Assembly (NCBI GenBank): GCA_016169945.1
Contig: JADLSH010000140.1
Span: 558,001 to 622,000, forward strand
DNA length: 64,000 bases
Reading direction: 5' to 3'
Origin: Trachythela sp. YZ-2020
Taxonomy: Eukaryota; Cnidaria; Anthozoa; Malacalcyonacea; Clavulariidae
The notes beneath the pieces were generated by a model. The model was not told where the DNA came from. It did no database searches and saw nothing but the letters and a program-made list of their open reading frames with translations. Of the stretch, positions 32,340 to 45,664 are shown one piece after another; position 1 is the stretch's first letter, and each line of letters starts with the position of its first letter. The position numbers and the translations under genes are program-made.

Positions 32340-32622
32340 TACCATAAACAACATAAGTATAACATATTAAATAACTATTATCTGGCCCAAAAGGAAAGGT
32401 ACGAACAAGACTGAATACAAGTCCTATGCGGCACCTCCCTTTACAAATACTGTAAAACTACTTATATGGGGTGCATAAAAAATGTTGACCCCCCAAATTC
32501 AAAACAGCAACAACCCATTCCATTAATTTGACAGCTCTCGTCCTAAGTTCAATGATTACAAGATCCTGTGTTTTAACGCAATATTGTAGATATAACAGTC
32601 GAAAATAATTGATTGAATTTGC

Positions 32623-33340
32623 TCAGAGCTTCGCTTCATAATCATATGGTTCTAATTTAAAATATTTTACATTTTTAAATACATTTATTCGATTTCGACG
32701 GGAAAATATTAGGGTATACGATAAACGTACCCGCGCTCCGGCATTAATTAGGTCAGTTATTGTAAAACCTCGTGTACACTTGAACAAAATTAGAACGTCA
32801 AGATATTCATGCCAGTAGCTCAGTGGTAACATTTTTAAACTTACTAGTCTTGATTCATACGAGATTTCACTTTTGAAGGGCAAAGCCAGAATGTATTTGG
32901 TTGCCCTTCTTTGAATCGCCGCGACGTTTCCTTCTTTTTAAGCACATACAATATTTCGCCAGTAAGCCATGTTGGGTTATGTCTTGCTTTGATGGTTTTC
33001 TGAGGAATGTCATCGTTAGCAATTGCGAAAAAACTGTCTCTCCAAGAAATCCAATAATCGTTGATATTAGATGTAGAGTCATTTATCATCCAATCAAACT
33101 CTAACGTTTCCAGAGTCCGGTTCATTCCTTAAAAGTTCGCACGTTTGTAATCATCAATTGTTCTCCGAATTTTGTGGGAAGCTGTTACTTTTTCCGCGAT
33201 GACATAAAAAAGTACTCATTTGTGATCGGGGAACAAGTTGTATTTGGTGGAATCACTGATTTCAATATTAGCAATGTTGTCCGGGATAGTTGTAATAAGA
33301 AGATCAAGAATGTTCTGTTCTCTTGTTGGAACGTAAATCA
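32623..33340 (-). pseudogene. LINE ORF2 remnant lacking the reverse transcriptase core
   Basis: Linker segment (NPTWLTGEILYVLKKKETSRR) is followed within a few codons by the post-RT segment (AIQRRATKYILALPFKSEIS, then YESRLVSLKMLPLSYW). In related LINEs more than 1 kb of RT lies between these. The junction falls at about 32,915-32,930 in a stretch encoding Arg-Arg in both parts, so short homology may have mediated the deletion. Stops and a frameshift are also present. Confidence 0.65.
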
Positions 33341-33375
33341 GTTAACTGAAATATATAGGTCGGAAAGAGATACTA

Positions 33376-33559
33376 GGGAACTTTAGATTTGACGACGACT
33401 ACAAGAACGACTACGAATACGAGATTTTCCCTTTAAATATCTGCTAATACAAACTTGTTATTATCCTCTTTTTGGCACAGCACATGTTTTAGAACAACAG
33501 TTGAGCTAAAGCGAGCACAACTTTTCGTTCTCGTAGCCGTCGTCAAATCTAAAGTTCCC
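33376..33559. mobile_element. 184-bp inverted-repeat element flanked by TA
   Basis: Ends GGGAACTTTAGATTTGACGA and its complement form inverted repeats of about 35 bp with a few mismatches. TA flanks both sides (33,374-33,375 and 33,560-33,561). LINE coding is found on both sides. TA duplication fits Tc1/mariner-type mobilisation; no coding capacity. Confidence 0.8.
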
Positions 33560-33720
33560 TATTCACGTTCCCCGGATGGTATCAGAGCGTTGGCAGATCA
33601 TGAGATTCTAGGAAAGTTAAAGTCAAGTTGTCTACCTTGAATCCTGTTTACATTCGATGTTTGAGATAAAATTGATCTTTGTCAGAGCTTTGGACAGTTT
33701 GTGGTTTCTTTGGACTATTT

Positions 33721-35876
33721 TCACCTGAACTAGTTGGTCCAGGATTCCGTTCTACGTTGAACGAGGCGTCGGTGTTTGCATGGTGTTTTAAGTAAGGAGG
33801 TGTCATGTTCTACGAAGATGCCGATCTCACCAGACACGAGTTTTTTGTTGGTTATGCGCAAGGTGTTATGAAGTTGCTTTATATTGCAGTAGAGCTTGTT
33901 TTTATTGCCATTCTAAAGTTCGGTCAGTCGCCCAAGTGAATTATCTATGAGATTTCTTTAGTATACTACGGCAGGATTGTCCTTTTCATGTCCAAACGCC
34001 ATGGAACCAGACAGCTTGTATACAAAAATGATGTAACCGATTTGGCAAGAAATCATGATTTATTGATATCGGTATATAATTTAGCTGAATGTATATATAA
34101 GCTGACAATATAATTTCAACGTAAATAATCTAATTATCAAGGTTAAATCAATTCTAATTAAATTTGATCGTTCTTGTGGTGACGTATGTTAGTGTGGCGT
34201 GTGCCATATGCTTGCGTGATAATTAAACGGTTCGAATCAAAATTTCGAAAGCGGATCTCCAAATAGTAGCCACAAAATACATTATTTCAACAAAATCCAG
34301 TAAATTCCTTTTATATTTTACAGATCCTTACGCATTCCAGTTAGATCTATCTTTTATGTCCAGTCCGATACAGTTTCACGTCCAAATTTACAAAAGCAGC
34401 GGTAGAAAATTTGCATTAAACGCGGAGCAGCAAACCTCGCGCCAGAGCGCGTCACGAATTGTTAGGTGTAGACTTCTAAGGGCAGAAAACCATGCAGAAG
34501 TTGAAAGAAAGGAATTGACGCATCTGCTGGAGCAGCGTTTGCCCAATTAGATGCACTCCAAGACCAATCACAGACGACGAGATAAAAAGTGATGATGATG
34601 ATATAATTAACAATTATAGACGACGAAGCCGAAGTGTCTAATTTTATTAGTATAAACTTACTAGTATATTTCAAGCTGAAGGAATAAAATAGGAACGTTT
34701 ATAGCGAAATTTAAGAGCATTCGTGAGCAATTAGGTGGCTTCTTGTTTGCAAAACGGCGAACGCACGAGTGAAATGCTCTAAAAATACACGACTTGTGAG
34801 CTTATATTTAAAAAAAATCGGACCATATAACAACCATTATATCGAATGAAACTTTCAAGTCATATTTGGCTAAAAAGAATAAAGTAAAATTGTTTGAAAA
34901 GACCAAACTGTAAACAATATGGCGGGAAATTTCGAAGCACATGCATAAACATATCATTTAAACGGAGAGAAAGCCTTGAAATTTTATAGCTAAATGGATG
35001 AAAACATTCTTAAATATAGATAATGCTTTAAAGGCCAAGAAAATATAGTTAAATAACTACAAGCAATTGTGTTTTCAATGATTTTTCTGAAAATGTTAAA
35101 AAAATTGTCCATATTCATAAATTTCACAGTCAATTTCATGTTCTAAACTGTAAACTATACGAGTAAAACATAAAAATGTTCCCTTTTTTCCAAGCAGTTT
35201 CGAAGATTACTGTACTTGTTAGCTTTATTCCAGAATAAAAATAGCACATTTTATCAAGTTTTTTTTCTTAAAAAAGCAACTTATTCACAAGTTTTTCTCT
35301 CGCTCTTCGCTACTAGTAGGCTAATGCCTGCTGGCCCTCTAGTAGAGTAGCTAATCAGAATGCTGGATTTGCATTAGCTTATTAGTAGGTTTATACTAAT
35401 ACGCCTTAGTGTTCACTTGCGTTGTTGTCGAAGAAATTTTTGCCAGTTTTGTGACATTCTCGATAATTTCTCTACAGTATATTATAAAATTATTGCCAAT
35501 GCTGACTGTTAATTCCATGAATGTGAAACGCTTTTATAGAATAGCTGTCCATACTTGTCATATATTTTTTACTATATTGCAGTACCTTATTTCAAACCTT
35601 ATGTAATAGTGTAAACAAGGAAAGTTTGGTAAATGTACAGGTAAATATTCCTGGTTAATGAGTTACAGTGACCCATTAATGTACAAGGGCATTTGGTTCG
35701 TGATATTTTCTAGCATTAAGGAACAAAATGATACAGCGGAACCAATTGGAGCGCTTTAAAGAGTAATAGCATATACAGGCTCTGCTTCATTATTTTCTTC
35801 AGTCATACACCAGATCATATTAGTTATCAAGAGGAGACTCATTAATACTGACATAAGGAAGAGTAGAAGAAAAATG
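33721..35876. other. No supported gene; right part is the start of the repeat family
   Basis: AT-rich. From about 35,650 the sequence matches 58,340 onward, so the ancestral repeat unit of the right half began upstream of the present duplication edge. No LRR exon was found here by eye. Confidence 0.45.
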
Positions 35877-36315
35877 CTAGAATATATGTTGCAGGCAAAC
35901 ATGAACAAACACGCCTGCTATGATTTGCAAATAATAGGTACTGGTACACAAATGTAATTTTGAATACGTTGTAACATACTTGCCAAAGCGAACAAGCAGT
36001 TCTTCCTATAGCATTCAGGGACAGTTGAGGTTGACATTTTTCTCTACTCTACATTGCATCGCCATTTTTTTATTTTCTGTGGTACAGTTATAAGCTTTGA
36101 ACCAAAAATTGGAATAATTTTACAATATAATATAAACTTTAAACATCTTTATCAATAGAAACCATGCCCTGCAACATAGAAACGACATGTAAAATAAAGA
36201 TATGTTTAGCTCAATTCATATACAACGTGTTACTATTCCAAGTTCGGATTTTTATACTTAATAGTTTGGCCATAATGAAACCGTGATATTCCTAACTTTT
36301 AATTTTTTCTTTTAG

Positions 36316-36387
36316 GGGTCTGTCAGGCAATAGACTTGAAACTATTCCAGATAATGTATTTCATGGTCTCGTGTCCTTACGTTCCAT
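36316..36387 (+). CDS. 72-nt leucine-rich-repeat exon, copy 1
   Basis: Preceded by a pyrimidine-rich acceptor (TTTTCTTTTAG) and followed by the donor GTAAGTACC. The exon starts with one base completing a codon and ends with two bases of the next, so both introns are phase 2. It encodes GLSGNRLETIPDNVFHGLVS plus LRS, one 24-residue LRR of the LxxNxLxxIPxxxFxxLxxL type. One-repeat-per-exon, 72-nt, phase-2 architecture is known from LGR-type glycoprotein-hormone and relaxin receptor genes. Flanking introns exceed the visible region. Adding or losing such an exon keeps the reading frame. Confidence 0.8.
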
Positions 36388-39317
36388 GTAAGTACCTCGT
36401 TTTCTATATAGTTCGATATTACTCTTTATTGACTCTTACCCAGGATAAACAATCCTTGTGAGAGAATCCAGAGTAACTCGACAAAACCTCTCGAGTTGAC
36501 TCCATATTTTTACGCGACTATAAACCTACAAGACGAATTTAAGCCACCTGGATTTCAGAGGTCCCAGGCCCTTGCGCTGACTACAGTATATTGGCCAAGG
36601 TCTTCACCATCGTAGGCGGTTAATACCTGCATGCGCGAACTCTAAAATAGAAATTGAAATCATGAAAAAATTGACATTTCGGCTAATACAGACTCTCAAT
36701 GTAATATTTGAATTAAAAAATACTGACTAAGCCCCAGATATTCGTTGTGTATATAGTTATTTTATACACAATTCATTGACAAATTGCTTCGGAAAGACAC
36801 AAAACATCGGAACTGAGATCAGCACTGCATGAGGTTCCCAAATTAATAATATGTTCTGAGCGAAGAATTCCGCATAACCTACCTATTTCCACACACTTCA
36901 CTCACAAACGTGATTACTACGATGATAATCAATAAGAAAGGCCTTTTTATACGATAGCTTTCTACTTGTCATATAATTATGTATTGTTGACTATACCACC
37001 AGATTTCAAACCTTCAGTCCTTTAAAAATCTGCTCTGATTGGCATGCAATTCGCAAGAATATCTTGAAATAATGTTCTTTATTTAGTACCTTACGAGTTA
37101 TATTGTTAATATTCAATCTTTCTTACGTCCAACTATCGTATCAAAGGTCCTCCGTGACAAGAATAATTTGGATGTGGGGCCATCTCGTCGTACAATCTTT
37201 TTTAAGTCAATAATGTCAATATTTCATCCCCGAACTCACGTTCTAATGTTGACGATCCTCGTAGTTATAAAACTATTTTTCTAAATGTAACAATGTCCAT
37301 AGTCTCGCAACGTTATTATCGTGCTATTTTGTATTTGTGTGTGGTTATGTAATACTGTAAATATGGCGAATTAGGTAAATAGATAAGTACATATTCTTGT
37401 TCGGATTCGTGACTCATTAAAGGGGAGAATGAAGTTTTTAATCTGTTTGAATCTGTTTTGCATAAGACCAACTTCTACATTTGTTTCCCATATGGTGGAA
37501 AATTTTTATTATTATAGATAAATGTATAGAAACAAGGTTGCGATTGATTGATTGAATCATTGAATGATTGGTTGGTCAATCCAGTGTTCTAAATTGAGAG
37601 GAAGTGCGCAATTTTTAAGGAGGCCAATTCCTAAATAAGCTTAACGTTGCAATACCAGGGAGTGATACTTACTACAGATTCCACAGTTATGCATGATGAC
37701 CCAGAGCAGGAATCTTTGATATACCGTGATGCATTGCGGTTTTGCACTTATTAATACTTATTATCAATTCGCCGGAGCGAGTGGTTGATTCTTCGGTTGG
37801 CGCTGTTGCGGTGACAACGTCAACACAAAAGTAAACTATAAACGATTATAAACGTACAGGCATTTTGACTTTTATTCCCAAGCTAAGGTAATTAAAATTT
37901 TACTAGTAACCATGCATATTATTTTCAATACCAGTTATAAATTATTTGATATATAAAAACTTAACATGATAGACACGAAAGTTCCCCATCTGTTGGGGTT
38001 AAGTGTTGTTGTCAATGTTGTGTGAATATTATATTTGTACTCTGTTGCATACAATTGCATTAATATAATTGCATTACAACCATCAGACAAAGGATATTTT
38101 CAATTTGGACTGGTTTACTGACAGTAAATAAAGCATATGTACTTTATGTCTGTATACTACACTATTGTTTTTCAAAAAAGTTCAAAATTGAGATTCATAT
38201 TCATCAGGTAATTGCATTGATGATAAATACCTTCCAACAAGTATTTAAATGTTATGATCTTTAATTGTAGGAAGAAATGTCATAGAAATGTGTACATCAT
38301 GTATATTGTATGAATCTCAACGGACAGCCGGACAGATGCTTACAATACAATTAATTCAATGAAAAATCCCTGGGCTAGCACACTACCACCTGAGATGTAA
38401 TGCTTTATGTTACAAAGGAGCTAATTACATGAATATTTTCTGACAACATGCATGGACTATTTTAAGCCAGCGAAGCTACCTCAGATTGGTGTACGGTCAT
38501 TATTGTTATGCAGATGAATGAACATCGAAAGTTACTGAACTTGACAGATTCACCCCAAGCCAAAATAGACATAAGATAAAATCTCATCCCTCATAATTAT
38601 ACAACATAAATTTTTAAATATACAATAAAATAGGTGGGTTTTAACTAAGTTTATTTTATTGTGCTAAATGCTAATGTGATGGTCAATTCCAGATGTACGA
38701 GAGCAAGCTAGGAACTAATGTCTAACAACTACTGTACATTACATGTACTTGCTACCAAACACATGACCAATATATCTAACTCAGCCGCCATATGCTGCAT
38801 TGTTGCACTTAATGAAAACACCTATAAAGACAAATAATTATCAACAATAATAAATCACAGGCTACAACAGTGTATTTAATTATTGATCGATTAGGTTCAG
38901 TTAGAAGTTAAAGCACAACATGTTGTAATTAAAATCTTAAAATTATATCATGGACAAAAATACATAATTTTTAAACTAATAGTATATTTTTAAATTACTT
39001 AAGATTTAGTATCTCTGAGATGGACTGATATATAAGGTTGAGGGTATTGGACGATAATCTAAGGAGTTGTGGATATTAATGCCTGAACCTTAAAGCAAAA
39101 CAAATTTGTTGCTAGAGGGCCAATTTTTATATAAACATCACTATAGCACCAGAGTGCATTGGGAAAACCCAGTGGGCCCTGCTTTTAAGGCTCCTTTGGG
39201 CCTCTTGAAATGGGCTTTTATGTACGACTCAAAAAGTACAGAACCCCCCTCTAGCCCAGACCCATCTGAGGTAACCAGTCTTCTCCTGTCTATGTACTAT
39301 TTAAAACACGAGCAGGA

Positions 39318-39378
39318 GTGCTTTATCAGATATAAAACACGAGTGCGCAGCACGAGTGTTTTATATCTGATAAAGCAC
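39318..39378. repeat. Perfect 23-bp inverted repeat private to unit 1
   Basis: Arms 39,318-39,340 and 39,356-39,378, with a 15-nt loop. Unit 2 has only the single-copy sequence at the matching place (about 48,718-48,732), so this hairpin and flanking bases were gained by unit 1 or lost from unit 2. Confidence 0.85.
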
Positions 39379-39533
39379 GAACTGCGAGTGTTTTAAATGG
39401 CTTAAAACACGACGCATCTTATGAGTTCATTGGCGAAGTAATTTTAAAAATAAACATTGTCTAGGCCGAGAAAATCAAAGCTAAAGTTTATGTAAATTAA
39501 CATGATTTTTTATCACATATAAAACCACTGACA

Positions 39534-39957
39534 CGGTAGTGATTTCCTTTGTCTTTTCCTCATGAATTATTAATGAGTTTTTTAAATGCATGTAAACTGT
39601 TCGCTGAAGTGTATATGCCGATTTTCTTACACAGATATATCAAAGCTACATAATGGCTGGTTTCTGTTTAGTCGTAACTGTGAACATATCAAGATGACCA
39701 ATATAACAGAGTGTGGATATATCTCTACTAGGTAGAGTAAAAACTCGGTAGTGATTTCCTTTGTCTTTTCCTCATGAATTATTAATGAGTTTTTTAAATG
39801 CATGTAAACTGTTCGCTGAAGTGTATATGCCGATTTTCTTACACAGATATATCAAAGCTACATAATGGCTGGTTTCTGTTTAGTCGTAACTGTGAACATA
39901 TCAAGATGACCAATATAACAGAGTGTGGATATATCTCTACTAGGTAGAGTAAAAACT
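39534..39957 (+). repeat. 212-bp tandem duplication private to unit 1
   Basis: Copies 39,534-39,745 and 39,746-39,957 are virtually identical; unit 2 has one copy (about 48,875-49,085). The near identity shows it arose after the 9-kb duplication. Confidence 0.9.
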
Positions 39958-40664
39958 GGTTTATATAGAGCACACAAAAGACAAGACAGATCCACACTAT
40001 TTCTCATTTTCGAACACGACTTAGTCATAACAGTTACAACCAAATGGAAACCAGGCATAAAATGCAAACTGTCTATGGCACTGTAAAATGATAACAGTGC
40101 TTCAAAACCTTATTATAAAGCCAATTTATAGATCACAATGTTTTAATTTAAGTTAAATTAATGAGACAACACATTAAATTGAGGTTTGTTTTACTATCCA
40201 ACAAGTGGGAACACACCAAAATTGTCAACACACCAAAATTGTCAACACACCAAAATTACAAGACAATATTTCTGATCAAAGTTCAAAGTATGTCCAGACA
40301 AGTGCAATACGAATGCAATCTGCTCAGTCAATCGAATGACTCTACGGCCAATTATATTTCAATGACAATGGGCCAAGCGCGCCATATAACGTCAAGCGCG
40401 CCAATTTGTAGCTTGCGCCGCAGACGTATATGATAACATTCCTGTCCTGACTCCGTTGTGTACCTGAATTTGAGTACTAGATCCTGATTGGCTTGCTGTT
40501 AAGACTAAACTTAGATCAAATCTGATTGGATATCGCGTGAACGTTCGAAAACCAGCCTATTTGCAGGCTTTAGGAAAATCGGCGCGTAGCTTGCGTGTTG
40601 CAATGCAAATCCAAATTGTACATACTTTATAGTTGATTATGGTATTAGAATATATCATTTCTGT

Positions 40665-41655
40665 ATGCATTATTCATGTGTATTATGTGCACGAGATATT
40701 GTTAAGCACGAGGAGAGATATCTTGTCGAAGGTAAAGGAAAATTTAATGTATTAGATCAACTGTCAGATATCGAAAGTGCGATTCAAAAAGCATACAATT
40801 CCAAAGAAACGAGTAGTTCATCAGCCACGAAAAGACACGGTGAGGACAGGCTGGACAGCGAACTATCGTCGTTCACAACACGAAAGAAACAGCGTCCACT
40901 ACCTACAATTTTAACTCCAATACGGGAAAATATATAGCGAAGTTCACAACCTTTTGAGGTGCTAATTCTCCACTGCGTGCACAGAATTCACAGAGAACGG
41001 TCGCGACGGATGATGACGCAACAAACCTACAGCAAGCAAATCAAGATGTTGATGTTAAATTAAAGTCAACTGGCCAACGCGAAATGCCGAGCGAAAGCTC
41101 CCAACTGACTTGGATTCGCTCGGGAAAATGCTTTTGAGAGGCATATATAAACAAATTGCCAATGCTGCCTGGAAAAACCCGTCTATTAAAAGCAACCTGA
41201 CTGACTTGATGCTTAAGGACATTGAAAGAGAGACAATTGGCTCTTGTTCAAGAAAGAATCCATCTTGCCTTAGGACAACTGACAAGAGAAGCATGATGTT
41301 ATTTTCAATGGAAAAGGTATCGAACGAGTTCAAAAAGAGAACACTTCATTCAGTTATATCTGCTGCAAGTATTAACAGATGCAGTAAAGCAACCAAGGAG
41401 AAGCCTCATTTTGCTGCAATAGCAATGGCAGCTGCTATATGCTTGAAAAATCGATCAAGATACATGACTGCTGTGCAGCTACTGGTGACAATATTTATTT
41501 ATCACTTTAATTGGATGGTAGGTATACAATATTACATTATGGGGCATTGGGGACTAAGTAGAATTGCACTCTACGTTGTTACCATAATATCTCCAATAAG
41601 CCACCCGCCAATATGCCCCCAAATAAGCCCCTCTGCCAATAAGCCCCCTCTCTAA
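40665..41655 (+). pseudogene. DUF6589-like transposon protein, N-terminal exons (unit 1)
   Basis: Exon 1 (40,665-40,937) starts with a Cys-pair segment SCVLCARDIVKHEERYLVEG and KGKFNVLDQL, then a Ser/Lys-rich linker. Exon 2 (to about 41,517) carries WKNPSIKSNLTD, a helical core (EFKKRTLHSVISAASINRC) and HFAAIAMAAAICLKNRSRYM, then a Val/Leu-rich segment AVQLLVTIFIYH, ending at the donor G/GTAGGT; the frame to 41,655 is intron. A further exon from 42,018 continues with LAGLSPLRITSHTYV. The layout resembles proteins with a C-terminal DUF6589 domain found in cnidarian genomes. In this copy a 1-nt deletion near 41,053 and a TAA in the third exon break it. Function of the family is unknown to me. 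Confidence 0.5.
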
Positions 41656-42410
41656 TACCCCACCCCCTCCCCCCCTTTAGATGAAAAAATGTATTAAGCA
41701 CCCTTTTCTAATATGTGCCATCTAATAAGTGAGTAAGCCCCTGCCCCATTTTCTCTTTTCATATGCATGGTAATGTGATTGAAAAAAATTATATAATGTT
41801 ACGGAAAATTATAAGACGCACCCTTTTAAATATACTCCCGTCGCCCAAGGTTCCAGAAAGAATAGTGAGATTACGGGCCAGATGATTTAAGTGGACAGTG
41901 CTGCCACTCAATGGATTGAATATAAAGTTGATATTGTATATTCTTGTACAATCATATGTGGTATATGATGACAACACATAATATTGATGACAGTTGCTTA
42001 TTTATATCCTTTTAGAATACACTAGCTGGACTAAGTCCTCTAAGAATAACAAGTCACACTTATGTATAAAAGAAACTTGGCGAATTTGTTGAAGACTACA
42101 ACAAGAATATCTGTTAGTCTGTCCAGCAACAGGAGGAGTTGTTTACCTGTTGGAGAAACTAATCTAATGGACGATATATTTATATATCTCATTATATAGT
42201 TATTTTCATGCAGGGTAATCCAAGAGGAACAAACGAACAATTCTATCGCTGGAAATGATCTTGCTTTATTTTTATGCTGGATTTGTGTTCTTACTTTATT
42301 TATGCTGGATAATTAATCCAAGAGGAAAAAACGAACAATTTTATTGCTGTGAATGATCATGTTGTATATATCTAAACTTGTTGATGTTGAATAAAGCTTT
42401 TGGTTCGGGG

Positions 42411-42782
42411 GTTGAAGTGTTCCAAATGATCAACTTCATTGGCCATAGACTCAGATTATTTTATGGAAATATGATCAGTCGAATCGTAAGGACTGTCCAT
42501 GGATTATCATCCATTGGTTCAGGTAATGTCGGAGGGGGTCGCTAACTTGATGACAGGGCTCTATCGGGGTTTTTACCCCTACGGCATTCAGTCTCTCCTA
42601 GCGGTTCTCATGTATACACCCGCGGGATGAAAAGATAAGGCTAGAATGAGTCTTTGGGTTGACCAGAGTATAAATATTGGTTCTCTTCAGTCTTCACCTC
42701 ACACCCGTTCTCCCACAAATTTGGTGTGTGTTTAATTTATTTACCGGTGTATTTTAGTATATAATCATGCTTGGATCATTAA
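42411..42782 (+). repeat. R2 repeat, unit 1
   Basis: Same element as at 29,130 and 30,107, with several substitutions, preceded by AATAAAGCTTTTGG. Confidence 0.85.
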
Positions 42783-45664
42783 TTCAAGGTTAGCTAAGTT
42801 AGGTAATGCTAGATTAGTAATATAATAGTTTTCAGCCAAAAAACGTTCTATCCCATAAACTTGACTTTTACCACTCCAGTAGTGCTTTGTCTACAATATA
42901 AAGAAAAGCGAAAAACATCTAAGTTGATATCCTTGGGTTAAAATTACTATTTTTTTAACTACTTCAAACTCAAGGAGTTGTTTACATAGTAGCTATGTAA
43001 TACGATTGACATTGTGCATACTATGTATAGACCCTAATAAAAATTTCTAAATTATTTTCTCTACACTATTTTAATGGATAATACATATAAATTTGTGCTT
43101 AGAAACAAAAAGTTTATGTGCGTATGATTTTTGAACAAATCACTAATCGAAGCAGAGCGATCTAATTAATTGCACATTTTAATTAGCAGCTTGAATGCCA
43201 CAAAATACCCCATTTTCAAAAAAAGATCCCTCGTTGGTTTCTGCTTTCTTTTTTGATTTCTTGGTATCGATTGATAGAGAAGCTCTTCATAAATACAGTG
43301 ATGTTATTTTTGTTAACCTTTCCCGTGAAAAAGTTTAAAAAAACTCCAGCATATTTCAAAGCTATTTTTACACCTTGAGTAGTAACCCGAAAATTAGGTT
43401 AATACATCTGTAAATTAATATAACTAAAGCACATCGTAGAAAGAAAACAAAATTAAAACCATGAAATATCATGTACATACTACAATAATTTCAACACGTA
43501 CCTTTAAAATTGGTGATTTTCAAAGAGAAAATACTAAGTAAAATCAGCAATTTTCTCGCCGCTCTTGGCAAAAATCTTGATTTCGAAAAAAAATCAAGCG
43601 CATTGCATTGTGGTATACTGACGATTCCTCCTCTGACTTGTGATCCATGAACGTTCTTCTGGAATTGTCTTTTGTTAGAGTATTAATGGCCATTAATGGC
43701 CAACCGTTTCCTTTAAAGAATAAATCGTCTGCCATTAGATAGGTAAGAAATGATGATGGAGAGGGATATACACATTTATTTTTTTAGGTCCGCAACTCCA
43801 GGTCCGTAACTAAATTCAAGCCACCTAATTGGCTGCTTACGAGGTCCGTATCACACGATACGTACCTCGCGCGTTTTTGTGCCAAAATAAACATAGGAGT
43901 GAAGACGATTTTTAAATTTAAAAAAATTTGCCATAAAAATAGTGAAAATGGAAAAATAAATTGATTTTACTTATATGGACTTCGTACTAAGCAGAAGGTA
44001 CACTGGAATTAACTCTATTCTGACCAAAATGCGGAAAAATGGACAAAATATTTATAATGTATTTGTTTTGTTTTATAAAACCTATTCAACATTTCAGCTA
44101 CCCTTAAAAGAAGAAAAATAAACGTTCAGCATTTTAGCTAGTCTTCGAAGTAGAAAAATAAACATTTAAACAGAAAAATTTGAAGATGCAACTTTTCCTT
44201 GATCATAATATTTGAAAACATACGTTCCACTGCAGTACATTGATTTGTTGACTCAATTGTATCACATATTTTTCATAAACAATGTCAACAAGAAAGTGTT
44301 TTCGCCAAGTTAAATTAAGGCTGCGTGTTAAAAAATTTTTTTCAAACTTGTTATTATCGTAAAACAACAAGACAGGTACAAAATTGTAATCAACATACCT
44401 TCTTCGTTGTCTTTCGAGTAGAAAAGCGTCGATTTAATTAAAACCAAATAATATTTTTGTGATGTTTTTGATTGGCAAAGGCAAAGTATGGGCGCACGAA
44501 CCTCTTCTTGTCGGGAGATGTTACATCCCGGGCGGAGAGAGATGGGGCACGAGATCCAACATGGTCAGTGGAAATCGTTTGAATAAATTAGCTATGACCC
44601 GCAATAACCCGGACAGCCCCCAATAATATTTTGTTCGCGCCATTTTTCAAAAAGGAATTTCCCTCGGTGGCTTTCCCTGGCTTTTCCGTTTGCGTTATGG
44701 CGGAGGTAAAGCCTCTCAGAGATCTCGAGGGCCGAGACTTCCTTCATTGCTGGGCCGAGGCTTCCTTCATTGTTAGAATATAAGTTGCAGGCAAACTTGA
44801 ACAAACACGCCTGCTATGATTTGCAAATAATAGGTACTGGTACACAAATGTAATTTTGAATACGTTGTAATATAGTTGCGAAAGCGAACAAGCAGTTCTT
44901 CCTATAGCACTCAGGGACAGTTGACATGAGGATGACATTTTTCTCTACTCTCCATTGCTGCGCCATTTTTTTTTCTGTCAAAAATTGGAAATTTTTTATA
45001 ATATAATATATACTTTAGACATCTCTATCAGGAGAAAGCATGCCCTGCAACATATATTTTAATTTCCAACATAGCTGACTTCTCGGGCTGGCCAGTTGTA
45101 TGACTGTAATATGAGATTTATCATTTGGGACCCCTATTTGTAAGCAGGATATAGGAAGCGGAATATCTCATCTATATAGATGGTGAAATAAAGAAAATAT
45201 ATAGTTACGAAAGGCTGTCAATAATAGTAAACTTCCCGCTTAACTTTTCCTTAACAAAGTTGATTTCATGGAAACCAAATGATATGCAATAAATCTCTTT
45301 CAACAGCTTGAAACTGGCCTAATTATATCAATATCAAAGGTCCACATATATGTAACAGTGCCAGGCATTTTTATTTCCACGGTTTCACTATAAATTATCA
45401 GCTTTCACAAAGACAAAATCTGAAATGCTTTAACCAAAGGTCAGAGAATTGCCAATTTGATACTAGAATTAGTTGAGGAGTTGAAACGTATGAAAATAGA
45501 GAAATAAACATGTACTGCGTGTGGATAGAAACGACATGTAAAATAAAGATATGTTTAGCTCAATTCATATACAACGTGTTACTATTCCAAGTTCGGATTT
45601 TTATATAAAATAGTTTGGCCATAATGAAACCATGATATTCCTAACTTTTAATTTTTCCTTTTAG

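Larger units (their letters stand above)
32340..33720 (-). mobile_element. Internally deleted LINE with nested inverted-repeat element
   Basis: Endonuclease remnants start near 33,640 (DFNFPRIS), continue after a 184-bp insert with REQNILDLLITTIPDNI and PDHK (33,340-33,190), then the linker (33,125-32,930). The coding then jumps directly to the C-terminal segment. The 3' UTR reaches about 32,340. The RT core is absent. Confidence 0.7.
40120..42782 (+). mobile_element. R1-ORFs-R2 element with DUF6589-like gene, copy in unit 1
   Basis: R1 (40,120 to about 40,410), coding exons (40,665-40,937, about 40,990-41,517 and from 42,018), a 3' region with AATAAA, and R2 (42,411-42,782). Related deletion derivatives at 26.3 and 29.1-30.5 kb show that R1 and R2 form a dispersed family. 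No terminal inverted repeats were found; R2 copies end in ATTAA. Confidence 0.65.
35877..44772 (+). repeat. Segmental tandem duplication, unit 1 (about 8.9 kb)
   Basis: Starts at TAGAATATATGTTGCAGGC and ends before the same phrase recurs at 44,773. Collinear with unit 2 along almost its whole length with few differences. It lacks about 473 bp that unit 2 has at 45,055-45,527, and carries a private 212-bp tandem duplication (39,534-39,957) and a hairpin insert (39,318-39,397). It contains an LRR exon and an R1-R2 element. Confidence 0.93.
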
